A stretch of DNA of 64,000 nucleotides, from contig NZ_AP017422.1 of NCBI RefSeq assembly GCF_002355595.1, positions 3,968,001 through 4,032,000 of the forward strand, given 5' to 3'. Positions 15,940 to 25,904 of this stretch are shown piece by piece; within the stretch, counting starts at the first letter, position 1; every line of letters starts with the position of its first letter. Made by a program: the position numbers and the translations under genes. Under the pieces are notes generated by a model. It had not been told where the DNA came from. It did no database searches and saw only the letters and a list, made by a program, of their open reading frames with translations. The stretch comes from Filimonas lacunae. GTDB taxonomy: Bacteria > Bacteroidota > Bacteroidia > Chitinophagales > Chitinophagaceae.

Positions 15940-17877
15940 TTATACATCCAGCGGCACCGTAATAGCTACCACCGTTCCCTCGCCACCCGTAATATCAAAC
16001 TTGCCATTCAGCTGCGCTATCCGCTGCCGCATATTTCTAACGCCATTACCCAAAACATGCGTACCGCCAAACCCCTTACCATTATCCGCTATAGTCATAT
16101 GCAAACGCTCCCCCACCTCTATGTGAATATCAACCCTGCTGGCCCCGGAATGCTTAATAATATTATGCACCGCTTCCTTGGCTACCAGGTAAACATTACG
16201 CCGCAACTGTTCGCCCACCGCCAGTGCAGGCAATGGCTCCGTTACTAAAAACCGGTAGTCCACACCTGCACTATCCAGCATTTCAGCCAGTTGCTTGCGC
16301 ATATAAGCCACCAGGCTCTCCATAGTATCCTGCTCATTACTCAACGTCCAGATAATCTCATTCATCTTTTGCACCAAATCCTGCGAAATACTCCTGAGCC
16401 TGTTGGCTACAGATTCCTGTCCCTGTACCGAACGGGATAAAAAAAGCAGGGAGGTTAATCCCGAACTGATATCATCATGCATTTCCTGGCTGATGCGTTG
16501 CCTTTCCTGCAATTGCCCGTCTATCACCGACTGCAAACGCATACGCTCCTGCTCCACCTCCAATGCCCGTAACGCATTCGCATGCAATAACTGCCGTTGC
16601 CGGTAATACCGCACTCCCCAAAACAGCAGCAACACCAGCAACAATATGCCACCCACAGAAGCCCCTAACAACAAACGCTGCCGGGCTGCCTGCCTGTCTT
16701 TCTGCACCAGCAAAAGGTTCTGCTTTAATATATGCGATTGTTTTTTCTCTACCTCATACTTAGACTCCATCACCTTTATATCCTTCATCAAAGCCTCATG
16801 CGACACCACAGCGCTTAACGAATCATAAGCATCCCTAAACCGCTCAGCCCCGGCAAGGTCGCCCTTAGCTATGGCAACATCAGACAACAGCATCAATAGC
16901 TGCCGCTCTGTTTCCTGCTGCTCATGCTTCCGGGCAAAAGCCAGCGCTGTTTCTGCCTGCACAAAAGCCGGCTGGTACTTCTTTTGAAGATATAAACTAT
17001 ACGCAAGTCCATGCAACACCAACGACTTACCATATACATCCTCCAGCGAATCGGTTAAAGGAAGCGCAGCCTGAAAAGCACGTATAGCCTTCACTGGCTC
17101 ATGCATCTTGTTAAACAGGTCGCCCAGGTTAATCAAAGCCGTTTCCATTCCATTCACATCCTCAATTTTACGGCCCGTGTTATAAGCCCTTTCAAGGTAA
17201 GGTATCGCTTCCGCCATCCTGCCTTTTCCTTTCAAAGCGTTCGCCAGGTTATTACAGGCCGCTACCACGGTATACAAATCACCCGATCCCGTGGCCGTTT
17301 CCAGTTCTTTCTGCGCATACTCATACGCCTGCTGGTACTGCCCAATATCCAGGTACACCCCGCAAAGATTACCATACACCATAGATAATGCCTGGCTATT
17401 ACCTGCTTCCTCCAACGCAGGCAGGTTTTTCAAATAATGACTGGCAGCCGCTTCATAATCCTGCTTATACTGGTATACCACTCCTATATTAATCAGAGAT
17501 TTTATATACAATTCTTTCAACCCATACTGCTTACACAAAGCAGTTGCTTCCTGGTTTAATTGCAACGACTCATCAAATTTCCCCTGTACATTCAACACGG
17601 CTGTATAGTTATTGATATACCTGACCACTCCCGCAGGATAATGAATACGCACACTCAACTCCTTTGCCTGTTTATAAAAATATATAGCTGAATCAGGCAG
17701 GTTACTTTCATATTGCTGACCCAATAGTATAAGCGTGAACACCTTGGCACTATCTTCCGGTGCTTTTTGCAACACGTTGCGAAGACTGTCTTTATTTAAC
17801 CCCGACATAAACTGCCCGCTGGCTACAGATGCGCAAAGCATTGCCACTGTTGCAGATAACAGCATTCGGCATCTCAT
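15940..17877 (-). CDS. TPR-repeat sensor histidine kinase (NarL/DesK type)
   Basis: A signal peptide (MRCRMLLSATVAMLCASVASG) leads a periplasmic domain of about six to eight tetratricopeptide repeats (about 25-370), a coiled linker, one membrane helix (about 404-422), a HisKA_3 dimerisation domain with the phosphorylated His in ISQEMHDDISSGL (about 467) and a HATPase domain (AKEAVHNIIKHSG, IADNGKGFGG, GNGVRNMRQRI). It should pass a signal to the response regulator downstream. The start at 17877 is the best signal-peptide start; ATGs at 17907 and 17934 are possible. An intrinsic-terminator-like hairpin ends exactly at the 17934 ATG, which suggests attenuation of this pair. Confidence 0.92.
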   Translation of the reverse strand: MRCRMLLSATVAMLCASVASGQFMSGLNKDSLRNVLQKAPEDSAKVFTLILLGQQYESNLPDSAIYFYKQAKELSVRIHYPAGVVRYINNYTAVLNVQGKFDESLQLNQEATALCKQYGLKELYIKSLINIGVVYQYKQDYEAAASHYLKNLPALEEAGNSQALSMVYGNLCGVYLDIGQYQQAYEYAQKELETATGSGDLYTVVAACNNLANALKGKGRMAEAIPYLERAYNTGRKIEDVNGMETALINLGDLFNKMHEPVKAIRAFQAALPLTDSLEDVYGKSLVLHGLAYSLYLQKKYQPAFVQAETALAFARKHEQQETERQLLMLLSDVAIAKGDLAGAERFRDAYDSLSAVVSHEALMKDIKVMESKYEVEKKQSHILKQNLLLVQKDRQAARQRLLLGASVGGILLLVLLLFWGVRYYRQRQLLHANALRALEVEQERMRLQSVIDGQLQERQRISQEMHDDISSGLTSLLFLSRSVQGQESVANRLRSISQDLVQKMNEIIWTLSNEQDTMESLVAYMRKQLAEMLDSAGVDYRFLVTEPLPALAVGEQLRRNVYLVAKEAVHNIIKHSGASRVDIHIEVGERLHMTIADNGKGFGGTHVLGNGVRNMRQRIAQLNGKFDITGGEGTVVAITVPLDV

Positions 17878-17934
17878 GCCACTATAAAGCAGGTACAGTT
17901 TGCACATTCCTGAATGTTTTAAGATAATATACAT

Positions 17935-17960
17935 AAAAAAGCCCTGATACCTACCAGGGC
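17935..17960 (-). terminator. terminator-like hairpin in the kinase leader (possible attenuator)
   Basis: On the minus strand GCCCTG and CAGGGC (17960-17941) enclose an 8-nt loop and are followed at once by six T's (17940-17935) and ATG. No minus-strand gene lies upstream for it to terminate, since the next gene is divergent, so it probably acts inside the kinase leader transcript. Confidence 0.6.
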
Positions 17961-18023
17961 ACGAATGCCAGTTTACAGAATTACACCACATGCTACACCA
18001 GCCGCTGAAAAAGACGCTGTATA

Positions 18024-18047
18024 TATGGCCATAGCGTACGTTTACAA
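18024..18047 (-). repeat. 24-nt motif upstream of the TPR kinase (copy 2)
   Basis: TATGGCCATAGCGTACGTTT plus the ending ACAA matches 21 of 24 positions of 6764-6787 upstream of hamA. See the finding on this shared motif. Confidence 0.45.
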
Positions 18048-19733
<1,686 letters not shown>

Positions 19734-19744
19734 TCTTTTTACCC

Positions 19745-19785
19745 AGCCCCTCTTTTCAGCCAATGCTGAAAAGAGGGGCTTTTTT
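19745..19785 (+). terminator. strong intrinsic terminator of metY
   Basis: AGCCCCTCTTTTCAGC and GCTGAAAAGAGGGGCT form a perfect 16-bp stem with a 4-nt loop, followed by a run of six T's. It begins 12 nt after the metY stop. Confidence 0.93.
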
Positions 19786-19859
19786 ACACACCATTCTTCC
19801 CGCTCTCTTTTAAAACAATGTTCAGGTGATTTAATAATATTGCATTTGAAATCATTACA

Positions 19860-20357
19860 ATGCTATCTCTTGAACAGGCCCGGCAAATAGCTGAGCAAAA
19901 GCTTCAACAAGGCAATTTTACAGGAACGGACGACGATTTATTAGTCATCTCAGAAGTTACTGAAATAATTGATGCCTGGATATTTTCTTATACATCCAAA
20001 AAATTACTGGAAACCGGAGATACATTGAAATATGGCATTTGTGGCAACGCTCCTTTTTTCATCTCCAAAACAGACGGCAGCATATCAACCTTTGGCACAT
20101 CCTTTCACCTCGAAACCATGATAAAATTGTATGCAGAGGAACGAAACACCTGGAAACTACGGCTTGTTAACTTCTCGTTCAATAATGTTCATAATATATA
20201 CAAACTGAAAAACTCCCTAAACCTATCTTTTGCGGATATCAAACAATTAAAAGAAAGTAATGCATCCCTTATAGATAAAGGAGACAAAGAAAGGTTGACA
20301 GAATTATCATCGGTATTACATGCAAACGGAATAGAATCTGTAGTTACTTTAGACTAG
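19860..20357 (+). CDS. YrhB/Imm35-like protein with C-terminal extension
   Basis: Residues 1-90 fit the YrhB/Imm35 immunity-protein fold: SLEQARQIAEQKL, then DAWIFSYTSKKLLETGD, a GNAPFFISKTDGSISTFGT segment and a final helix ending IKLYAEE. In toxin loci Imm35 proteins protect against secreted toxins; no toxin gene is seen nearby, so this may be an orphan. Residues about 97-165 (WKLRLVNFSF to the end) are a second small alpha/beta domain that recalls L7/L12-type C-terminal domains, but this is a weak impression. It is cytosolic with no signal peptide. Confidence 0.7.
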   Translation: MLSLEQARQIAEQKLQQGNFTGTDDDLLVISEVTEIIDAWIFSYTSKKLLETGDTLKYGICGNAPFFISKTDGSISTFGTSFHLETMIKLYAEERNTWKLRLVNFSFNNVHNIYKLKNSLNLSFADIKQLKESNASLIDKGDKERLTELSSVLHANGIESVVTLD

Positions 20358-20444
20358 TCTCTATTTTATCTAACAACTACACTTATTATATCTATCCCCT
20401 ACTGGTATACTTATTGATTAAAATCCCACATAAACAATTACTCT

Positions 20445-20933
20445 ATGATAAAAAAGATAGGCTATACAGCACTTCTTATTGCAGGCCTAACCGCATGCAA
20501 TAACAACCCCGGCAACGGCACATCAAAAGATTCCGCATCTATCACTACTGCCGACTCAGCCAAAGCACCCATATCCTTATGTTTTCAACGATATGCGGGC
20601 CCATTGCGTCAGGATACCTTCACAGTTCACCTGATAATAGATGGCAGCAATGTAACCGGCGAACTGGTAGAAATGCCTTTTCAAAAAGATGCCCGCCGCG
20701 GCACGCTGGCAGGCGCAATGAAAGACAAGACTGTTACAGCCACCTGGAGCTATATTCAGGAAGGACAGCAGGACACATTACCAGTAGTATTGAAATTTAA
20801 AGATGGCAATGTGCTGCAACAGCCTTACCAGTACGATGCTAAAACAGGCAGAGAAATATTAAAAGATACCAGTAGCTTTTCTTTAGAATTCACCCCTGTG
20901 GATTGTACTAAAATACCTAAACAAAAAAGCTAA
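20445..20933 (+). CDS. hypothetical lipoprotein, 162 aa
   Basis: A lipoprotein signal ends in GLTAC (Cys about 18), followed by an S/T/D-rich linker and a small beta-rich domain (FTVHLIIDGSNVTGELVEMP, AGAMKDKTVTATWSYIQEG) with a Cys near each end that could form a disulfide. I do not recognise a named family, although this layout (calycin-like strands) is common among Bacteroidota lipoproteins. It stands alone between a YrhB-like gene and a hairpin shared with the convergent ABM gene. Confidence 0.72.
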   Translation: MIKKIGYTALLIAGLTACNNNPGNGTSKDSASITTADSAKAPISLCFQRYAGPLRQDTFTVHLIIDGSNVTGELVEMPFQKDARRGTLAGAMKDKTVTATWSYIQEGQQDTLPVVLKFKDGNVLQQPYQYDAKTGREILKDTSSFSLEFTPVDCTKIPKQKS

Positions 20934-21008
20934 GGCACTGGTACACAATTAGAAGAAAGAATGTTTCTTCTAAAAGCCCCCTTTACTGCAATTCAATTAT
21001 TATACAAC

Positions 21009-21044
21009 AACAAGGCTTCTGGTATAACTACCCGAAGCCTTGTT
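21009..21044. terminator. hairpin between convergent genes
   Basis: AACAAGGCTTC (21009-21019) pairs with GAAGCCTTGTT (21034-21044). It lies between the lipoprotein gene and the ABM gene and may stop both transcripts. There is no long T-run on either side. Confidence 0.6.
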
Positions 21045-21065
21045 ACTTCTCTCCCCCTACTTCCT

Positions 21066-21368
21066 CTAAAACAACACTTCTGAAGCTAAAATCACCTCCC
21101 TGCTTTCCAACAACGGCACAATCTGCCCCACAACAATATTTTGAAAATAAGGTGCATTCCTGTGTTCCTGCACCGCTTCCTCATCCACATAACCTTCAAA
21201 CAAAACCAAGGTATTGGCGTCTGTATTACTCTGATGCACCTTGTAAAACAAATTCCCTTTCTCTGCCGCACTTTTCTGCCCTACTTCTGCCAGCAACCCC
21301 AACACGGTATCTAATTGTCCTTCTTTCACCTGCCATTTGGCAAAGGTATAAACGGGTATCGTAATCAT
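21066..21368 (-). CDS. antibiotic biosynthesis monooxygenase (ABM/YgiN-like) domain protein
   Basis: This 100-residue single ABM domain opens IPVYTFAKWQVKEGQLDTVL and has FYKVHQSNTDANTLVLFEGYVDEEAVQEH, the standard ferredoxin-like dimeric fold. Such proteins act on small quinones or reactive molecules, or are poorly defined stress proteins. It is nine nt downstream of a DJ-1/PfpI gene on the same strand and very likely cotranscribed, so both probably serve reactive-carbonyl or quinone stress (inference). Confidence 0.88.
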   Translation of the reverse strand: MITIPVYTFAKWQVKEGQLDTVLGLLAEVGQKSAAEKGNLFYKVHQSNTDANTLVLFEGYVDEEAVQEHRNAPYFQNIVVGQIVPLLESREVILASEVLF

Positions 21369-21377
21369 AACTATCTT

Positions 21378-22052
21378 TTATTTGTTTTCCAGAATGGCCA
21401 CTATCTTTTCACCTACGCCTTTGGCAGATGCCGGATTTTGTCCGGTCACTAAATTACCATCTGTAATGCTGTTGGCACTCCACGGAGCAGCAGCGTGAAA
21501 AATAGCACCTTGTTTGGTTAATGCGGTTTGCAAATCAAAAGGCACATCGGCACGGGCGTAATTATCTTCTTCCTCTGTAGTAAAAGAAGCAATGTTCTTG
21601 CCATTTACCAGATAACTGCCGTCGCTTAACTGCACATTCAGCAGTGACACCGGACCATGACACACCGCACCTACCACTGCGTTGCGTTCGTAGGTTTCCG
21701 CAATCACTTTCTTCAACAGTGGCGCTTCGGGCATGTCTACCATTGGAGCCAGTCCGCCTGGTACAAAAACAGCATTGTAAGTGCTTACATCCACATCAGC
21801 CAGCTTCGCAGCCTTTTGCATATCCGCCCAGCCTTTACCGGTTAAAAATTTCAGGTTATCAGGGTCATCTGCCAGGTTCAGGGCATCCAGGTAAGGAGTA
21901 TCGCCGGTTAAACTGGCAAAGTCAATCGTGTAACCCGCTTTGTCAAACTCCGCATAAGGGTGGGCTACTTCTGGTAAAAAGGTACCGGTTCTTCTATTGT
22001 GAGAGCCAATAACGTTAGCGTTAGAAACGATGATTAAAATGCGCTTTTTCAT
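21378..22052 (-). CDS. DJ-1/PfpI family class I glutamine amidotransferase-like protein (Hsp31-like)
   Basis: This 224-residue protein has the nucleophilic elbow GAVCHGPVSLL with Cys131, a following His, and an N-terminal alpha/beta core. Length and the FLPEVAHPYAEFDKAGY segment match the Hsp31/YhbO-like glyoxalase III or chaperone group rather than true amidotransferases. It probably detoxifies reactive carbonyls or repairs glycated proteins in the cytosol. Its upstream region holds a near-consensus CRP-type palindrome (22149-22170), 97 nt from the ATG, so it may be regulated by a Crp/Fnr protein such as that encoded at 22726. Confidence 0.9.
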   Translation of the reverse strand: MKKRILIIVSNANVIGSHNRRTGTFLPEVAHPYAEFDKAGYTIDFASLTGDTPYLDALNLADDPDNLKFLTGKGWADMQKAAKLADVDVSTYNAVFVPGGLAPMVDMPEAPLLKKVIAETYERNAVVGAVCHGPVSLLNVQLSDGSYLVNGKNIASFTTEEEDNYARADVPFDLQTALTKQGAIFHAAAPWSANSITDGNLVTGQNPASAKGVGEKIVAILENK

Positions 22053-22148
22053 ATTTATACTTTTTAGTGGTTAAGCAATTTTGTGTGCTTTGATAAGTCA
22101 AAATTACCATCACCACCTGCCCCCGCAGAAGGAGCCAAATCACTATTA

Positions 22149-22170
22149 AAGTGTGATTACGATCACACTT
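22149..22170. promoter_or_regulatory. CRP-type operator palindrome
   Basis: AAGTGTGATTACGATCACAC plus TT is TGTGA-N6-TCACA with 8-bp perfect half-sites, essentially the enterobacterial CRP consensus. It lies between divergent genes, 97 nt from the DJ-1 start and 78 nt from the gene at 22248. A Crp/Fnr gene with an SRETLSRL recognition helix is 0.6 kb away. Confidence 0.7.
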
Positions 22171-22247
22171 TTCAATACCGTAAAAAATAAGAGTAATTCC
22201 CCGTTCTCATATTACCTTGCAAACAGCTTTAAACCTTGTAATATATT

Positions 22248-22715
22248 ATGTGGCAACATCTTACCACCATAGCTATAGGCGGCTTAGAAAATATTGGTTT
22301 CGCTCAATCCGGCAACATCATTGTATTGTCGAACCAGGGCCGGGGAATTATTAGCGCTGTCACCGGCGAAAAACTTTTTCGTGACAATGAAGACTGGTAT
22401 ACCTTCTTTCAGGAAGCAGACAGTTCCGTTCCTGGCTTCGGAACTGAAAATGATACTACCATCAAAATAACAGGCATGTATGGGGAACATTATTTAACTA
22501 AAACAACGAAAGATAACTGGCATATATACCACGAAGACGCTTACGACGGAAAATATCCTGTCAAAAATATCTATATCAAACATCCCAACTCTCCTCTCCC
22601 AATATTTACTGATAGAGACGGGGCATGCGAGCTAAGAACATATGGATTTTCCTGCAATGAAAACATATTAGTGATTGCATTAAGCTGCAACCTGGTCATC
22701 TGGAGACGTAGCTAG
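22248..22715 (+). CDS. hypothetical protein, 155 aa
   Basis: This soluble protein has features of a widespread but unnamed family: an opening MWQHLTTIAIGGLENIGF, then LVLSNQGRG-type text (IVLSNQGRGIISAVTGEKLFRDNEDW) and a closing SCNENILVIALSCNLVIWRR. The repeated short strands resemble blades of a small propeller-like or Sel1-free beta fold. No catalytic motif is visible. It may be an immunity or housekeeping protein; I cannot say. It diverges from the DJ-1 gene across the CRP-type palindrome, which could control both. Confidence 0.68.
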   Translation: MWQHLTTIAIGGLENIGFAQSGNIIVLSNQGRGIISAVTGEKLFRDNEDWYTFFQEADSSVPGFGTENDTTIKITGMYGEHYLTKTTKDNWHIYHEDAYDGKYPVKNIYIKHPNSPLPIFTDRDGACELRTYGFSCNENILVIALSCNLVIWRRS

Positions 22716-22725
22716 CTAAAAACGG

Positions 22726-23295
22726 CTATTTACTAGCAGAATATAACCTGCTCAACGTTTCCCGGCTCACGCCTAAATACTCTGCAATAAACTTTTTAGG
22801 AATGCGCTGAATCAAATCAGGATACAGGTGAGAAAATGCTTCATACCGTTGCTGTGGCGTACTGGATAGCAGTAGCTTTACCCGCTGCTGTAAAGCCACA
22901 TAACCATTGGTTAACTTCACCCTGAAAAAATGCTCCATTTTGTGCAGGTCGGCCGACAGTTTTTCTCTCGCTTCCAGTGTAGAGCATAGCACTTCTCCTG
23001 CTTCCATGCACTCAATAAACATTCCTGCATTCTTTTGCTTAAAAAACGCATAGTAATCACTCATCCACCAGTTTTCCTGTGCAAACTGAACAATCGATTC
23101 TTTACCCTGCTCATCCACATAAAACACTTTATAAATGCCCGACAAAACCAGGTATTCATATTTCACCTCATCCCCCTCATGCACCAGGTATTGATTTTTC
23201 CGTACTTTTTTCAGAGAGAAAAACGTTTTCACATACTCAAACTCCTCGTTGGTTAAAGGAGTGATCTGTTCAATATGTTGCCTTAATCTGTCCAT
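22726..23295 (-). CDS. Crp/Fnr family transcriptional regulator
   Basis: This protein of about 189 residues has a cNMP-binding-like domain (about 15-115) and a C-terminal HTH with KKFIAEYLGVSRETLSRLYS, whose R-E-x-x-x-R matches the residues that read TGTGA in E. coli CRP. That fits the TGTGA-N6-TCACA site 0.6 kb away. There is no cysteine cluster. The ATG at 23295 (MDRLRQHIEQITPL) is the family start. The gene is 34 nt downstream of kup on the same strand and may be cotranscribed. Target genes are inferred only. Confidence 0.92.
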   Translation of the reverse strand: MDRLRQHIEQITPLTNEEFEYVKTFFSLKKVRKNQYLVHEGDEVKYEYLVLSGIYKVFYVDEQGKESIVQFAQENWWMSDYYAFFKQKNAGMFIECMEAGEVLCSTLEAREKLSADLHKMEHFFRVKLTNGYVALQQRVKLLLSSTPQQRYEAFSHLYPDLIQRIPKKFIAEYLGVSRETLSRLYSASK

Positions 23296-23329
23296 ACAGG
23301 GATAAAAGTACGAGATTGCAAGTATAGAA

Positions 23330-25324
23330 CTATTCCTCCTCCACATCAGGATACACCCGCTTAATTCCTATCTGCCGCACCATATTAATATTAGCATCCA
23401 ACGGCGTTCTTTCAACCAGCACATTACTGGCTTCCAGCCCAAAAGCCCGCTCTTCCGACACACTCATATCTTTCAGCCAGAAATACAATTTCATTACCAC
23501 ACGCTCTATATAGCTCAACCCCCGGTCACTGCTGAGGTACTTCTCGGTAACAATAAAAGTGAAATCACCGGTTACATGTTTCTTTTCCAGGCTTTCGTAA
23601 CGACTTTTCACATTTACTTCATGGTTAGCCACCAGCTCTTTTACCACTTTTCTAAACATAAGATCTAACCTTGGTTGTATGCGAAAGCCCAGCCGGAAGT
23701 CTATACGTATCACATCATTCACCAGTATATGCTTTACCTGATATTCCACCGTATAAGGCTCGTCCAGGGTATCTACATGCACAAACCAGTATATATCGGC
23801 TCGCTTAGGCTGTCGCCTGAATATGGAAAACACAATTTTACGTTCTATCTCACGCGGATTATCGGCACTGGTAAGATATACCAGGTGCGTGGCATATTTA
23901 GCTACCGAGTTATCACTGCTTAACTCGCCCAGTAAGGGAACATGCGGTTCCAGCTTTTCAAATTCCAGGTAACGGTTTTTAATTTTGCGGGCCCTGAACC
24001 ACACATACATCACTATATACAGCACACCAGCCACCAGCAAGGCTATATAACCACCCTCTTTAAACTTAGCCAGGTTGGCCACCAGAAAAGTGATGTCAAT
24101 AGTAAGATATACCGCCAAAAAAACATAAATAATAGAAGCCTTTATCCGCCGGATAACCAGAAAATTAGCAAACAGGATAGTAGTGGCCAGCATGCACAGG
24201 GTAATAGCCAGTCCGTATGCCGCATCCATATTACTGGATTTACGAAAATGAAGCACTACTCCACAACAACCCACCAGTAGCAGCCAGTTAATACCCGGCA
24301 AATACAATTGCCCTCTTACTTCCGACGGATATTTAATGGTCATTTTAGGCCAAAGGTTCAACCGCATGGCTTCGCTTATGAGTGTAAAAGAACCGCTTAT
24401 CAACGCTTGGCTGGCAATAATGGCCGCCGTGGCCGCAATAACAATACCCGCCATTAAAAACCAATGTGGCATTACGCTATAAAAAGGATTAAAACCGCTT
24501 TCGATGATTGTTTCCGTGATAAAAGTGCCTTGCATGTGCGATAGCAACCAGGCACCCTGCCCCAGGTAATTGAGTATTAAACAGGTTTTCACAAATATCC
24601 ACGACATGCGAATATTAGCTAATCCGCAATGTCCCAGATCGGAATACAAGGCTTCGGCCCCGGTAGTACATAAAAACACACCTCCCATAATCCAGAATCC
24701 TTGCGGATAATACACCAGTAACTGCAGGCCATACCAGGGATTAAAAGCCTTAAACACACCAAGGTAATCTGCCAGATGGTTCACGCCCAACACCGCCAAC
24801 ATAGAAAACCAAACAAACATTACCGGGCCAAACAACTTACCAATAGAACCCGATCCAAACTGCTGCACAAAAAACAACACCACAATAATAGCCAGCACTA
24901 TGCCCACAATAGCACTATCTGTAATAGCATGCAATGCCGGGATATTGCGCAGCCCTTCAATAGCAGAGGTTACCGACATAGGTGGCGTAATCATTCCATC
25001 AGCCAGCAGCGAAGCCCCACCAATCATAGCAGGTATCACCAGCCACTTACGCCGCCGCCTTATCAGAGCATACAAAGCAAAAATGCCACCCTCCCCGTGG
25101 TTATCGGCCCTTAAAATCATCAGCACATATTTCACAGTAGTTTGCAGCGTAAGTGTCCATATCACCAGCGATAACGAACCCAGCACCAGTTCTTGTGTAA
25201 TGGTTTTTCCTTTTATAATAGCAGACAGCACATACAAAGGCGAGGTACCTATGTCGCCATAAATAACACCCAGGGCAATCAACAGCCCCGCAGCCGTAAC
25301 TCGATGTTTCCCGTTCGCATTCAT
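23330..25324 (-). CDS. kup: KUP/HAK family potassium transporter
   Basis: This 664-residue membrane protein has about 12 helices in the first 430 residues and a soluble C-terminal domain. The opening LIALGVIYGDIGTSPLYV is the diagnostic KUP motif, followed by NHGEGGIFALYAL and TTGAEALYSDLGHCG. It imports K+ with protons across the inner membrane. Length is slightly above that of E. coli Kup (about 620). It is followed by a Crp/Fnr gene 34 nt downstream and is separated from the SRPBCC operon upstream by a terminator. Confidence 0.95.
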   Translation of the reverse strand: MNANGKHRVTAAGLLIALGVIYGDIGTSPLYVLSAIIKGKTITQELVLGSLSLVIWTLTLQTTVKYVLMILRADNHGEGGIFALYALIRRRRKWLVIPAMIGGASLLADGMITPPMSVTSAIEGLRNIPALHAITDSAIVGIVLAIIVVLFFVQQFGSGSIGKLFGPVMFVWFSMLAVLGVNHLADYLGVFKAFNPWYGLQLLVYYPQGFWIMGGVFLCTTGAEALYSDLGHCGLANIRMSWIFVKTCLILNYLGQGAWLLSHMQGTFITETIIESGFNPFYSVMPHWFLMAGIVIAATAAIIASQALISGSFTLISEAMRLNLWPKMTIKYPSEVRGQLYLPGINWLLLVGCCGVVLHFRKSSNMDAAYGLAITLCMLATTILFANFLVIRRIKASIIYVFLAVYLTIDITFLVANLAKFKEGGYIALLVAGVLYIVMYVWFRARKIKNRYLEFEKLEPHVPLLGELSSDNSVAKYATHLVYLTSADNPREIERKIVFSIFRRQPKRADIYWFVHVDTLDEPYTVEYQVKHILVNDVIRIDFRLGFRIQPRLDLMFRKVVKELVANHEVNVKSRYESLEKKHVTGDFTFIVTEKYLSSDRGLSYIERVVMKLYFWLKDMSVSEERAFGLEASNVLVERTPLDANINMVRQIGIKRVYPDVEEE

Positions 25325-25423
25325 AGAGGTAAGATTTTCAGTCCCATTTCATTCCCACATTCTATATTACTGATTTTATTTTATTATTCCTCGCATTACA
25401 GGTACAGATTCACAGATACGCAC

Positions 25424-25460
25424 AAAAAAGCCCCGGAACATTACTGTCAAGGGCTTTTTA
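25424..25460 (-). terminator. intrinsic terminator of the ArsR-SRPBCC operon
   Basis: AAAAAGCCC (25425-25433) and GGGCTTTTT (25451-25459) form a 9-bp stem with flanking A and T runs, 29 nt past the stop of the last SRPBCC gene on the minus strand. Confidence 0.8.
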
Positions 25461-25488
25461 TATAAAGTGCAAGAAACGAGGTTATGAC

Positions 25489-25902
25489 TTAATGCGTTTC
25501 TGTATACCGCTTAAAGCTATTCAATATCGCCTGCCAGCCATTCCTTTGCATTTCTAAAGGGTTCTCCGTTTCCGGATCAAATGTTACATCTACCTCGGTA
25601 GCGTTACCTTTCTGCTGAAACACAACCGTTACCTGCCTGCCATTGGGCATGGCATAAGTAAAACTTTCTCCTTCTGCCACTGCATTGTAAGTAGCTTCCA
25701 GATCAAAGCCAAAGCTGCCATCTTTGGCTTCCATCCGGGCTACATATTTTCCACCCACACGCATATCGTTAGAAGCGGAAGGGCAATGCCACGAAGGATC
25801 TGCAAAATTCCATTGCGTAATATGCTCAGGATTATTATAATAATCCCATACCTTTTTGCTATCTGCATGCACTATGGCGCTCACCGTTATGGTATTGCTC
25901 AT
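25489..25902 (-). CDS. SRPBCC (AHSA1/START-like) domain protein
   Basis: This 137-residue protein has the AHSA1-type helix-grip fold: ITVSAIVHADSKKVWDYYNNPEHITQWNFADPSWHCP, GGKYVARMEAKDGSFGFDLEATY and a terminal helix GWQAILNSFKRYTE. Members bind small hydrophobic ligands or are of unknown activity. It is the third gene of an ArsR-SRPBCC-SRPBCC operon, two nt after the previous gene, and ends at a terminator. Cytosolic. The ligand is unknown. Confidence 0.92.
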   Translation of the reverse strand: MSNTITVSAIVHADSKKVWDYYNNPEHITQWNFADPSWHCPSASNDMRVGGKYVARMEAKDGSFGFDLEATYNAVAEGESFTYAMPNGRQVTVVFQQKGNATEVDVTFDPETENPLEMQRNGWQAILNSFKRYTETH

Positions 25903-25904
25903 GA

